Shown: positions 1 through 5,357 of the stretch, one piece after another
Position numbering within the stretch: position 1 is the first letter of the stretch
Layout of the letters: the number at the start of each line of letters is the position of its first letter
DNA from: an uncultured Clostridia bacterium
GTDB lineage: Bacteria > Bacillota > Clostridia > Oscillospirales > Ruminococcaceae
Assembly: GCA_945931735.1 (NCBI GenBank)
Contig: CAMEPN010000131.1
Location: forward strand, 1-5,998
Direction: 5' to 3'
DNA length: 5,998 bases
Notes under the pieces: generated by a model
The model's database searches: none
The model's input: the letters and a program-made list of their open reading frames with translations, nothing else
What the model was told of the DNA's origin: nothing
Program-made: the position numbers and the translations under genes

Positions 1-476
1 AGCGAAAAAGCCGTATCGAATGGCAGACCGTTTTCCCGAAAAATATGCTGCGCATGATAGTGTTTGTTTTCGTCGGCTCGGTCATTGGGCTGCTGCTGGA
101 TCTTGCGGGCGTTGCGGGATGGATATCGCTGCCGCTGGCTGTAATAGGCGCATTGGCTTTCAATTTCATGCTTAGCACCGTGTTCGCGCCGCTGTATTTC
201 CGACTTATCAAAAGCGGCGAACCGCGCCCCGCGGAGCTTGAGGGCATGAGCGGGACTGTCACCGAGGGCATTTTCCCCGATGGCTACGGTACGATAAGCG
301 TTCAGCACGGCAAGCGCAGGTACAGCTTCAATGCGGTGTCTGCCAACAGCAGGGAGCTTCCAGAGGGGACGGCGGTCATCGTGATATACTGCGAGGACGG
401 GCTGTGCTTCGTCGAAAGCGAGGAGCATTTCTGCGATATCCTTTTCGAGGACGACAAGCTTTCGGAAAGTGTTTGA
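1..476 (+). CDS. Membrane protein with C-terminal NfeD/YuaF-like OB-fold domain (5' end outside window)
   Basis: The reading frame is open from the left edge (first full codon at base 3) to the TGA ending at 476. The first ATG, at 45, has no Shine-Dalgarno sequence before it and there is no start codon between 3 and 45, so the true start probably lies upstream of the window. Numbering from the ATG at 45, two hydrophobic membrane segments lie at about residues 4-25 and 29-52. A basic turn (YFRLIKSGEPRP) follows, then a soluble beta-rich domain at about 67-125 (LEGMSGTVTEG, GYGTISV, ELPEGTAVIVI) and an acidic tail. Membrane helices followed by an OB-fold with the pattern 'L.G..G.v......G.g.i.v' are typical of NfeD-family proteins, which in other bacteria partner flotillin-like proteins or membrane proteases. 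No flotillin gene follows here, since a terminator comes next; a partner could lie upstream. The family assignment rests on pattern recognition only. Confidence 0.6.
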   Translation, partial: RKSRIEWQTVFPKNMLRMIVFVFVGSVIGLLLDLAGVAGWISLPLAVIGALAFNFMLSTVFAPLYFRLIKSGEPRPAELEGMSGTVTEGIFPDGYGTISVQHGKRRYSFNAVSANSRELPEGTAVIVIYCEDGLCFVESEEHFCDILFEDDKLSESV

Positions 477-532
477 GGAGCTTCAAACGTTCATCGCAGC
501 GCATCAGGCTCAAGCTCTTGTGCAATAAGGCT

Positions 533-576
533 AAAAAATACAGCCTGAGAAGACAGCAAGCTTCTCGGGCTGTTTT
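533..576. terminator. Bidirectional intrinsic terminator between converging genes
   Basis: A 13-bp inverted repeat (540-552 ACAGCCTGAGAAG against 561-573 CTTCTCGGGCTGT, one G-U wobble) encloses an 8-nt loop. On the plus strand it is followed by TTTT (573-576), and on the minus strand by TATTTTTT (complement of 533-540). It sits between the converging NfeD-like gene and NTF2-like gene, so it can end transcripts from both. The minus-strand U-tract is the better one. Confidence 0.85.
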
Positions 577-611
577 CGTGTGTAAGACGGGGTGGGCGGC
601 GAAAAAATATG

Positions 612-974
612 TCACTCAATCCTTTGATCCATATTAAAAACGACCTTCCACTCGCCATCTGTTAAACGCCATGTAGTTGTGATATGAAATGTCCCTTCAA
701 GGTCATGATTTTGAATTTCCTCAACTTCCATTTTCAGAATATAATGCACCTGAAAAGAGTCGGTATCCTCATGAACTATTTCAAAACGGTTTATATCATA
801 TGATTTGCAGTCAAACAAGCGGATTATTTCCGCATACTCTTTTCCTGTACATCTGTATCTGCCGCAAACCATTACCGCTTCCGGAGAAACGATTTTCAAA
901 AATCCCGTGGCATCTCTGTTTTGAGCAGTTTTCCACATACTGTTTTCCAATTCCAGCGCTTTTGTCAGATTCAT
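612..974 (-). CDS. Small NTF2-like / DUF4440-type protein
   Basis: A 120-residue cytoplasmic protein without signal peptide or membrane segment. The N-terminal helix (residues 1-20, MNLTKALELENSMWKTAQNR) and the 'D...fL.ivSPEAVMV.G' segment (21-37) lead into alternating strands. The C-terminal strands (about 95-117, with HITTTWRLTDGEWKVVFN) match the SnoaL/DUF4440 branch of the NTF2 fold, where 'T..W....g.Wkiv..' is common. Such proteins are small cone-shaped dimers used as ligand-binding or minor catalytic domains, and no substrate can be named here. The start is fixed by a perfect AGGAGG 5 nt before the ATG. The gene stands alone, with its own consensus promoter, the galE terminator just upstream and the bidirectional terminator downstream. 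Its base composition is clearly more AT-rich (about 35-37% GC over 661-780) than galE (about 62% over 1201-1260), which suggests a separate origin. The fold is fairly sure; the function is unknown. Confidence 0.75.
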   Translation of the reverse strand: MNLTKALELENSMWKTAQNRDATGFLKIVSPEAVMVCGRYRCTGKEYAEIIRLFDCKSYDINRFEIVHEDTDSFQVHYILKMEVEEIQNHDLEGTFHITTTWRLTDGEWKVVFNMDQRIE

Positions 975-979
975 ATGTT

Positions 980-985
980 CCTCCT
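980..985 (-). promoter_or_regulatory. Ribosome binding site of the NTF2-like gene
   Basis: Perfect AGGAGG on the minus strand, 5 nt before the ATG whose first base is 974. It settles the start of the small gene and confirms that the frame is real. Confidence 0.9.
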
Positions 986-1011
986 GTAAGTTCTAATCGG
1001 TGTATGAGTTT

Positions 1012-1040
1012 ATTATATCATCAACGCAATATAAAGTCAA
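1012..1040 (-). promoter_or_regulatory. Sigma-A promoter of the NTF2-like gene
   Basis: On the minus strand, a -35 box TTGACT (1040-1035), a 17-nt spacer and a -10 box TATAAT (1017-1012). The expected start of transcription is near base 1005, giving a leader of about 30 nt. The -35 box begins only 5 nt after the galE terminator, so the small gene is insulated from galE read-through. Confidence 0.85.
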
Positions 1041-1045
1041 TGTCG

Positions 1046-1080
1046 AAAAGCCGCTTTGGATAACACCAAAAGCGGCTTTT
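1046..1080 (-). terminator. Intrinsic terminator of galE
   Basis: A 12-bp perfect inverted repeat (1046-1057 AAAAGCCGCTTT against 1069-1080 AAAGCGGCTTTT) surrounds an 11-nt loop. Read on the minus strand it ends in TTTT, 41 nt after the galE stop codon. The short U-run is supplied by the stem itself, so termination may be moderate. Confidence 0.8.
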
Positions 1081-1121
1081 ATTATCGGCATATTGTGCAA
1101 TAGGGTTCTTGACTGTCTATA

Positions 1122-2141
1122 TCAAACCTTCGCAGTCTGCGCTTCACGCATTTTCCGGAAGTTCCACGCGTCGCGGCACATATCCTCGATCCCCAGCTCC
1201 GCCTTCCAGCCAAGCTCCTTTTCCGCGAGCGAAGGGTCGGAATAAGTCGTTGCCGCGTCGCCCGGGCGGCGAGCGCCGATAGTGTAGCCGAGGTCGATCC
1301 CGTTCACACGCTCAAAGGTGTCCAGTATCTCCTTAACGGAATAGCCTTTGCCTGTTCCGAGGTTGTACGCGGGGCAGCCGCCGTCAAGCGCACGCGCCCT
1401 CTTTACCGCCGCAACATGACCCTTAGCAAGGTCGACAACATGAATATAATCCCTTACGCAGCTTCCGTCGGGGGTGGGGTAATCGTCACCCGCGACCTCA
1501 AGCTTGTCGCGCTTGCCCGCAGCTTTGTCGAGGACAATGGGCATAAGGTTGTTCGGAATACCGTTAGGGTCCTCACCGATAAGCCCGCTGCTGTGCGCCC
1601 CGACAGGGTTGAAATAGCGCAGGAGTATCATGGTCCACGCCTTGTCAGCGTTGTACATCTCACGGCAGAGGTTCTCTATGATAAGCTTTGTGCTTCCGTA
1701 GGGGTTTATCGCGGACAGCGGGAAGTCCTCCTTGACAGGAACGGTTTCCGGTATCCCATAAACCGTCGCGGACGAGCTGAAAACAAATTTTGTGCAGCCG
1801 TATTTCTTCATAGTTTCAAGAATATTGAACGTTCCGCGCAGATTGTTTGAATAGTACATCAGCGGCTTTGAAACGCTCTCGGGAACACACTTGTAGCCCG
1901 CGAAGTGTATGACCTGTTCGATGTCATTCTCGGCAAATATCCTGTCAACCGCAGCGATATCCAGCATATCAGCCTCGTAGAATTTGAAATCCTTGCCTGT
2001 GATTTTTCTGATTCCGTCAAGCGCCATCGAATTGGAGTTGTAGAAATTATCCATAACGACTATCTCTTCGCCGGCGTTGAGCAGTTCAACACAGGTATGA
2101 GAGCCGATAAATCCCGCGCCGCCCGTTACTAAAATTGCCAT
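1122..2141 (-). CDS. galE: UDP-glucose 4-epimerase
   Basis: A 339-residue cytoplasmic enzyme of the extended short-chain dehydrogenase family. It interconverts UDP-glucose and UDP-galactose through a tightly bound NAD, the last step of the Leloir pathway and a source of UDP-galactose for surface polysaccharides. The N-terminus has the Rossmann motif (GGAGFIG, residues 7-13) and the acidic VMDNF segment. The catalytic set is present: SSSATVYG with Ser124, and Tyr148-x3-Lys152 in NPYGSTK. NNLRGT, RYFNPVGAH, RDYIHVVDLA and YNLGTG are also typical of GalE. The ATG at 2141 was chosen because GGAGG lies 8 nt before it; the in-frame ATG at 2147 is only 2 nt from that GGAGG and the one at 2162 precedes it. 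Length is normal for the family. Residue 299, a specificity position (Tyr in E. coli, Cys in human GALE), is Thr. The gene has its own consensus promoter and lies 118 nt after ptsG on the same strand. Confidence 0.97.
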   Translation of the reverse strand: MAILVTGGAGFIGSHTCVELLNAGEEIVVMDNFYNSNSMALDGIRKITGKDFKFYEADMLDIAAVDRIFAENDIEQVIHFAGYKCVPESVSKPLMYYSNNLRGTFNILETMKKYGCTKFVFSSSATVYGIPETVPVKEDFPLSAINPYGSTKLIIENLCREMYNADKAWTMILLRYFNPVGAHSSGLIGEDPNGIPNNLMPIVLDKAAGKRDKLEVAGDDYPTPDGSCVRDYIHVVDLAKGHVAAVKRARALDGGCPAYNLGTGKGYSVKEILDTFERVNGIDLGYTIGARRPGDAATTYSDPSLAEKELGWKAELGIEDMCRDAWNFRKMREAQTAKV

Positions 2142-2149
2142 AACCATGT

Positions 2150-2154
2150 CCTCC
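2150..2154 (-). promoter_or_regulatory. Ribosome binding site that sets the galE start
   Basis: GGAGG on the minus strand, 8 nt before the ATG at 2141 and only 2 nt before the in-frame ATG at 2147. The spacing supports the start MAILVTGGAGFIG, which also fits the usual short N-terminus of GalE. Confidence 0.85.
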
Positions 2155-2167
2155 GAAAACATAATCA

Positions 2168-2188
2168 GGTCGATAGATCAATACGACC
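2168..2188 (-). repeat. Small inverted repeat in the galE leader
   Basis: Arms GGTCG (2168-2172) and CGACC (2184-2188) with an 11-nt spacer containing GATC. It lies just inside the predicted galE transcript (start near 2192), about 14 nt before the ribosome binding site. The 5-bp arms could be a small 5' hairpin, a regulator half-site pair or chance. Confidence 0.35.
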
Positions 2189-2198
2189 GCATAATAAC

Positions 2199-2227
2199 AT
2201 TATACTATTTTTTTGCCGCCGTGTCAA
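2199..2227 (-). promoter_or_regulatory. Fully consensus sigma-A promoter of galE
   Basis: On the minus strand, TTGACA (2227-2222), a 17-nt spacer and TATAAT (2204-2199), matching the consensus at all twelve positions. The predicted transcription start is near 2192, leaving a leader of about 50 nt. This implies strong, possibly constitutive galE expression independent of ptsG. Confidence 0.92.
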
Positions 2228-2259
2228 TCATCTTAGATATATTTTTTAGGACAATAAGG

Positions 2260-4359
2260 TTATTTTTCAAGTCTGATAAAATCGCTCCCCGCGGAAACCC
2301 TGCCGCTGCCCCGGACATTCAGCGATGACCACTCGTCGGAATTGCACACTATCATCGGCGTGACAAGGCTGTAACCCGCCTCGCGTACAGCTTTCATATC
2401 GAACGAGATAAGCAGGTCGCCGCGCTCTATCCGCTGACCCTCGGAAACGTGCGGCTTGAAATAGCCCTCGCCGAGCTGCACCGTATCTATGCCGATATGC
2501 AGCAGCAGCTCCGCGCCGCTCTCTGTTTCGAGCGTCACCGCGTGCCCCTTTCCGAGTATCTGAACTACCTTTCCGCGGCACGGGGAGTACAGCTTTCCCT
2601 CCGTCGGGTCTATCGCCGCGCCGTCGCCAAGCACCCTCTGCGAAAACGCCTCGTCGTTCACCTCGTCAAGCGGTACAGACGTTCCGTTCATGTGCGCGTA
2701 CAGCACGGTGCTGCGCAGCGCCTTGTCCGCTTCCTTAGCCTCGGCAAGCTCGTTATCCGCTGTCCCCGCGGGAGGAATGTCGTTTTCGTCCTGCGCGGTG
2801 CGCATATACTCGTCCAGCGCGGACTTAATCACCGACACCTGCGGTCCGTATACGACCTGTACGCCGTTTCCTTTTCGGATAACTCCCGACGCGCCGCTCT
2901 GCTTCAATAACGCGTCGCTGACGAGTGCCGCGTCCGAAACGGTAACGCGCAGCCTTGTCGCGCAGCAGTCGATATCCGAAATGTTGCCCCTGCCGCCAAG
3001 ACCCTGCAATATCAGCGGACTGACGTCGTTTTTCTTTTTAGACGGCATATCCTTTCGGGTATAAAGCTTCGTTTCCTCGTCGTCAGCCTCACGCCCGGGC
3101 GTTTTCAGGTTCAGCTTCGTTATCATGAAATAGAACACGAAATAATAGACGACCGCGTACAAAAGTCCGATGACGATTATCCATATCCAGTTAGTTTTCG
3201 CATTGCCCTGCAACACGCCGAACAAAACAAGGTCGATCGCGCCGCCCGAAAACGTCATTCCGACGCCGACATTCAGTATATGCATGAGCATATAGGACAG
3301 ACCTGCGAGTACGCAGTGAACGCCGTACATAAGCGGCGCGACGAACAGGAACGTGAACTCAAGCGGCTCGGTGATGCCCGTTATCGCGGAGGTCAGAGCT
3401 GCGGACAGAAGCAGACCGCCGACCGCCTTTTTCTTTTCGGGGCGAGCCGCGCGGTACATCGCGAACGCCGCAGCGGGAAGTCCGAATATCATGAACGGGA
3501 ACTTTCCTGCCATAAATCTTGTCGCCGAGGAGGAAAAATGCTCCGTTGAACGGGAAGCAAGCTCCGCGAAGAAAATGTTCTGTGCACCCGTGACGACTGT
3601 TCCGTCGATCACCGCAGAGCCGCCAAGCTCCGTCTGCCAGAACGGCATATAGAACACATGATGAAGCCCGAACGGGATAAGCGCGCGCTCGATAACGCCG
3701 TATATCCATGTCCCCGCATAGCCCGACTCGAGCACCAGCGTGCCGAGCGCGGATATCCCCCGCTGAATGAGCGGCCATACGAAGAACATCAGCACGCCAA
3801 CTCCGAGAAAGACAACGCTGCAGATTATAGGGACAAACCTTGTTCCCCCAAAAAAGGACAAAACCTGCGGCAGTCGGATATTGTAGAACCTGTTATGCAG
3901 CGCCGCCGTGCCAAGCCCGACGATAATGCCCCCGAAAACGCCCATTTGGAGCGTCGTTATCCCGAGGACGGTCGTTGTTGAGTTAGCGGGCATTTCGGCG
4001 ATGCCGCCGTTTGCGGTTATCAGTGCGGAAATAGCCGTGTTCATGATAAGGTAGCCGATAGCGCCCGAGAGCGCCGCGACCTCTTTTTCCTGCTTCGCCA
4101 TGCCGATGGCAACGCCCATAGCGAAAAGCAGCGCAAGGTTGTCAAAAACTGCGCTGCCCGTTTTGCTCATAATGTCAAGAATTGTATATAATATCCCGCC
4201 CTCGGTTATTATTCCCGTAAGGTGGTATGTTTCAAGCGTCGTGGGATTAGTGAACGAGCTGCCTATCCCGAGCAGAAGTCCCGCTGCGGGAAGAAGCGCT
4301 ATCGGCAGCATGAACGACCTGCCCACACGCTGAAGAACTCCGAATATCTTATCTTTCAT
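2260..4359 (-). CDS. ptsG: PTS glucose-family transporter, fused EIICBA
   Basis: A 699-residue membrane protein that imports a hexose while phosphorylating it with phosphate relayed from HPr. Domain order is C-B-A. EIIC (about 1-420) has multiple membrane segments with family signatures: LPAAGLLLGIG (24-33), IPFGLHHVFYMPFWQ (228-242), GKFPFMIFGLP (285-295), the substrate-site motif GITEPLEF (328-335) and LNLKTPGRE (416-424) at the end. EIIB (about 446-522) has CCATRLRV, with Cys466 at the phosphorylated position. EIIA (about 566-699) has GDG..IDPTEG, His606 in KGHAVTL and the phosphorylated His621 in HIGIDTV. All transfer residues are present. EIIC details and total length resemble Bacillota PtsG, so glucose is the best substrate guess; N-acetylglucosamine or a related hexose is possible. 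The ATG at 4359 has GGAGG 7 nt upstream. A structured leader precedes it. No clear terminator follows, so read-through into galE is possible. Confidence 0.93.
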   Translation of the reverse strand: MKDKIFGVLQRVGRSFMLPIALLPAAGLLLGIGSSFTNPTTLETYHLTGIITEGGILYTILDIMSKTGSAVFDNLALLFAMGVAIGMAKQEKEVAALSGAIGYLIMNTAISALITANGGIAEMPANSTTTVLGITTLQMGVFGGIIVGLGTAALHNRFYNIRLPQVLSFFGGTRFVPIICSVVFLGVGVLMFFVWPLIQRGISALGTLVLESGYAGTWIYGVIERALIPFGLHHVFYMPFWQTELGGSAVIDGTVVTGAQNIFFAELASRSTEHFSSSATRFMAGKFPFMIFGLPAAAFAMYRAARPEKKKAVGGLLLSAALTSAITGITEPLEFTFLFVAPLMYGVHCVLAGLSYMLMHILNVGVGMTFSGGAIDLVLFGVLQGNAKTNWIWIIVIGLLYAVVYYFVFYFMITKLNLKTPGREADDEETKLYTRKDMPSKKKNDVSPLILQGLGGRGNISDIDCCATRLRVTVSDAALVSDALLKQSGASGVIRKGNGVQVVYGPQVSVIKSALDEYMRTAQDENDIPPAGTADNELAEAKEADKALRSTVLYAHMNGTSVPLDEVNDEAFSQRVLGDGAAIDPTEGKLYSPCRGKVVQILGKGHAVTLETESGAELLLHIGIDTVQLGEGYFKPHVSEGQRIERGDLLISFDMKAVREAGYSLVTPMIVCNSDEWSSLNVRGSGRVSAGSDFIRLEK

Positions 4360-4366
4360 TTCTGTG

Positions 4367-4371
4367 CCTCC
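4367..4371 (-). promoter_or_regulatory. Ribosome binding site of ptsG
   Basis: GGAGG on the minus strand, 7 nt before the ATG at 4359. The following MKDKIFGVLQRVGRSFMLP is the usual N-terminus of glucose-family EIIC proteins, which agrees with this start. Confidence 0.88.
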
Positions 4372-4577
4372 GTCTTGCTTTTACATTATGTTCCGCAAAA
4401 ACGGACAAAATATGCGGTGCACAGCAAAAAAGCGCCAAGGCGTGCCGCCTTAGTCAATTCCGCCGAGCATTTCCCGCCATATTTTTCAACGGCGGTCTTG
4501 CTCGTAAACAGTAAACTAAATTAAGGGAACACTCCGATAGAGCGCAATAAAAATATTCAAATGTCAGCGTTATTCTA
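4372..4577 (-). promoter_or_regulatory. ptsG upstream region with possible attenuator-like leader
   Basis: Non-coding DNA between the TetR gene and ptsG, with no near-consensus promoter, unlike the other complete genes here. In minus-strand order it holds: a tandem GTTTAC (4516-4511 and 4509-4504, period 7); a CCGCC (4495-4491); three GGCGG copies (4478-4474, 4464-4460, 4449-4445); a perfect 6-bp hairpin AAGGCG/CGCCTT with a 3-nt loop (4451-4437); T6 (4431-4426); and a CCGCA/TGCGG inverted repeat (4417-4393). The lone CCGCC can pair with any GGCGG copy, including the one inside the hairpin, so alternative folds are possible. A weak promoter candidate is TTGGCG-18-CATATT (about 4438-4409), but it would overlap the T-run. 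In other Bacillota ptsG is controlled by GlcT-type antitermination; I cannot match a RAT site here. Confidence 0.4.
4426..4451 (-). terminator. Terminator-like hairpin in the ptsG leader
   Basis: Stem AAGGCG/CGCCTT (6 bp, 3-nt loop; 4451-4437) followed, after GGCGC, by TTTTTT (4431-4426) on the minus strand. The five bases between stem and U-tract make it a weak intrinsic terminator as drawn. It could end TetR-gene transcripts or act as an attenuator for ptsG. Confidence 0.4.
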
Positions 4578-5171
4578 TCAAGGAAGCAACTGTCGTGCAT
4601 TTCTTACGCAATTACCGACCATAGTCGCCGCCAGCTTTGCATGGCGTTCGATATCGCCGTTTCCGTCTTCATTGTGCCATTCAAGATATGTATTGAAAAA
4701 TCCGCCGACGATAAACGCGGACACTATCGCCGCGTCGCTGCCCGGCTTGAGGGAAAGCGGTCCGAGAAGTCCGTCCGCAGATATCTTGAGGACATTTTTC
4801 AGCCGCAGCATAAGCATTCCGCGCATATCCACGCGAACAAGATGGAAGTAATATTCAAAGTCAACGCTTATCAGCTTATCAAGTCCCAAAAACAGATTAT
4901 ATGTGCTTTTTTCGACGTCGTTTTCGTCAAACTGATCCACAAGTTCCTTAAGCGCGGCAACAAGGTCGCTCTCTATCTCGTTAAGGATATCCGTGAGATT
5001 TCTGTAATGGGTGTAGAACGTGCGGCGGTTTACGTTTGCCTCCGCGGTAAGCTGGCTTATGGATATGTTGGAAATATCCTTTTCTTCCATTATTCTGAAA
5101 AGAGCTTCCTTTATAGCTTTCTTTGTGCGGATTACCCTTTTGTCCGAATCGTGGCGCGCAGTGTTTGCCAT
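4578..5171 (-). CDS. TetR/AcrR-family transcriptional regulator
   Basis: A 197-residue DNA-binding protein, normal in length for the family. Helix 1 starts at about residue 15 (RTKKAIKEALFRIMEEK). The helix-turn-helix covers about 36-58 (ISISQLTAEANVN, then the recognition helix RRTFYTHYRNL), the classic TetR pattern 't...IA..agvs..tfY.yF.'. The all-helical C-terminal half (about 85-195, with FIVGGFFNTYLEWHN) is the ligand and dimer domain and resembles the C-terminal domain of TetR_C_8/DhaS-like regulators; the ligand is unknown. The start at 5171 has AAAGGA at a long 10-nt spacing, so translation may be modest. It has its own consensus promoter with a palindrome at the predicted transcription start, suggesting autorepression. 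It lies between an aldo-keto reductase gene and ptsG, all on one strand; either could be a target, but the sequence does not prove this. Confidence 0.9.
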   Translation of the reverse strand: MANTARHDSDKRVIRTKKAIKEALFRIMEEKDISNISISQLTAEANVNRRTFYTHYRNLTDILNEIESDLVAALKELVDQFDENDVEKSTYNLFLGLDKLISVDFEYYFHLVRVDMRGMLMLRLKNVLKISADGLLGPLSLKPGSDAAIVSAFIVGGFFNTYLEWHNEDGNGDIERHAKLAATMVGNCVRNARQLLP

Positions 5172-5181
5172 ATGAAGTATT

Positions 5182-5187
5182 TCCTTT
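5182..5187 (-). promoter_or_regulatory. Weak ribosome binding site of the TetR-family gene
   Basis: AAAGGA on the minus strand, 10 nt before the ATG at 5171. It is less complementary to 16S rRNA and more distant than the sites of the other genes here, which fits a regulator made in small amounts. Confidence 0.55.
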
Positions 5188-5204
5188 CATTATTTCATTA
5201 ATCC

Positions 5205-5218
5205 ACACGGAATTGTGT
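5205..5218. repeat. Short inverted repeat in the TetR-gene leader
   Basis: Arms ACAC (5205-5208) and GTGT (5215-5218) around 6 nt. They share the CACA/TGTG character of the palindrome 8 bases away (5226-5235), so this could be a secondary half-site pair. With only 4-bp arms it may be chance. Confidence 0.3.
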
Positions 5219-5225
5219 TTTAGTA

Positions 5226-5235
5226 CACATATGTG
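5226..5235. promoter_or_regulatory. Candidate operator palindrome at the TetR-gene promoter
   Basis: CACATATGTG is a perfect 10-bp palindrome. It begins 9 bases downstream of the -10 box, covering roughly +3 to +12 of the predicted transcript, where a bound repressor would block initiation or escape. TetR-family genes usually repress themselves from such sites. The palindrome is shorter than many TetR operators and extends imperfectly outward, so binding by this regulator is inferred. Confidence 0.55.
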
Positions 5236-5244
5236 AATAGTGAT

Positions 5245-5273
5245 ATTATATAATATTTTTTCCGAAAAGTCAA
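5245..5273 (-). promoter_or_regulatory. Sigma-A promoter of the TetR-family gene
   Basis: On the minus strand, TTGACT (5273-5268), a 17-nt spacer and TATAAT (5250-5245). Predicted transcription starts near 5238, giving a leader of about 67 nt. It lies between the aldo-keto reductase terminator and the TetR gene, so the regulator is transcribed independently of the reductase. Confidence 0.9.
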
Positions 5274-5305
5274 GCGCCATATGACAAAAAAAGATATTTT
5301 TTTAC

Positions 5306-5331
5306 AAAAAATGCGCCCCCGTCGGGGCGCA
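5306..5331 (-). terminator. Strong intrinsic terminator of the aldo-keto reductase gene
   Basis: An 8-bp perfect, nearly all G-C stem (TGCGCCCC 5312-5319 against GGGGCGCA 5324-5331) with a 4-nt loop, followed on the minus strand by TTTTTT (5311-5306). It starts 26 nt after the reductase stop codon and precedes the TetR promoter, separating the two transcription units. Confidence 0.92.
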
Positions 5332-5357
5332 ATGATGTTATGAAAGACTGCCGCGAA

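Noticed and set aside
404..637. Overlapping plus- and minus-strand frames across the terminator (376-637)
   Set aside because: They cross a strong bidirectional terminator, overlap the NfeD-like gene end and have no ribosome binding site or recognisable domain.
1416..1850. Plus-strand open frame of 144 codons
   Set aside because: It lies wholly inside galE on the opposite strand, has no recognisable domain, and reflects GC-rich codon structure of the real gene.
2142..2162. Longer galE start (ATG at 2162 or 2147) adding residues MFSEDMV
   Set aside because: The GGAGG at 2150-2154 lies inside or too close to these starts and is ideally placed for the ATG at 2141; GalE proteins normally begin a few residues before the Rossmann glycine motif.
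3359..3778. Minus-strand open frame of 139 codons, and several plus-strand frames within 2449-4524
   Set aside because: All overlap ptsG out of frame and encode arginine/alanine-rich low-complexity translations without family motifs. The plus-strand frame at 4222-4524 extends through the non-coding leader and has no domain or good ribosome binding site.
4501..4520. GTTTAC tandem repeat considered as a cre (CcpA) site
   Set aside because: The cre consensus is a palindrome centred on CG (TGNAANCGNNNNCA type); here the repeat is direct, lacks the central CG and does not fit. It is kept only as part of the leader description.
4641..5201. Plus-strand open frame of 186 codons
   Set aside because: It is antisense to the TetR-family gene over nearly its full length and shows no known fold; the minus-strand frame has a clear helix-turn-helix, promoter and homologous architecture.
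4981..5280. Minus-strand 99-codon frame starting upstream of the TetR gene
   Set aside because: It runs through the TetR promoter, palindrome and first part of that gene in another frame, so it cannot be a separate functional gene without removing those well-supported signals.
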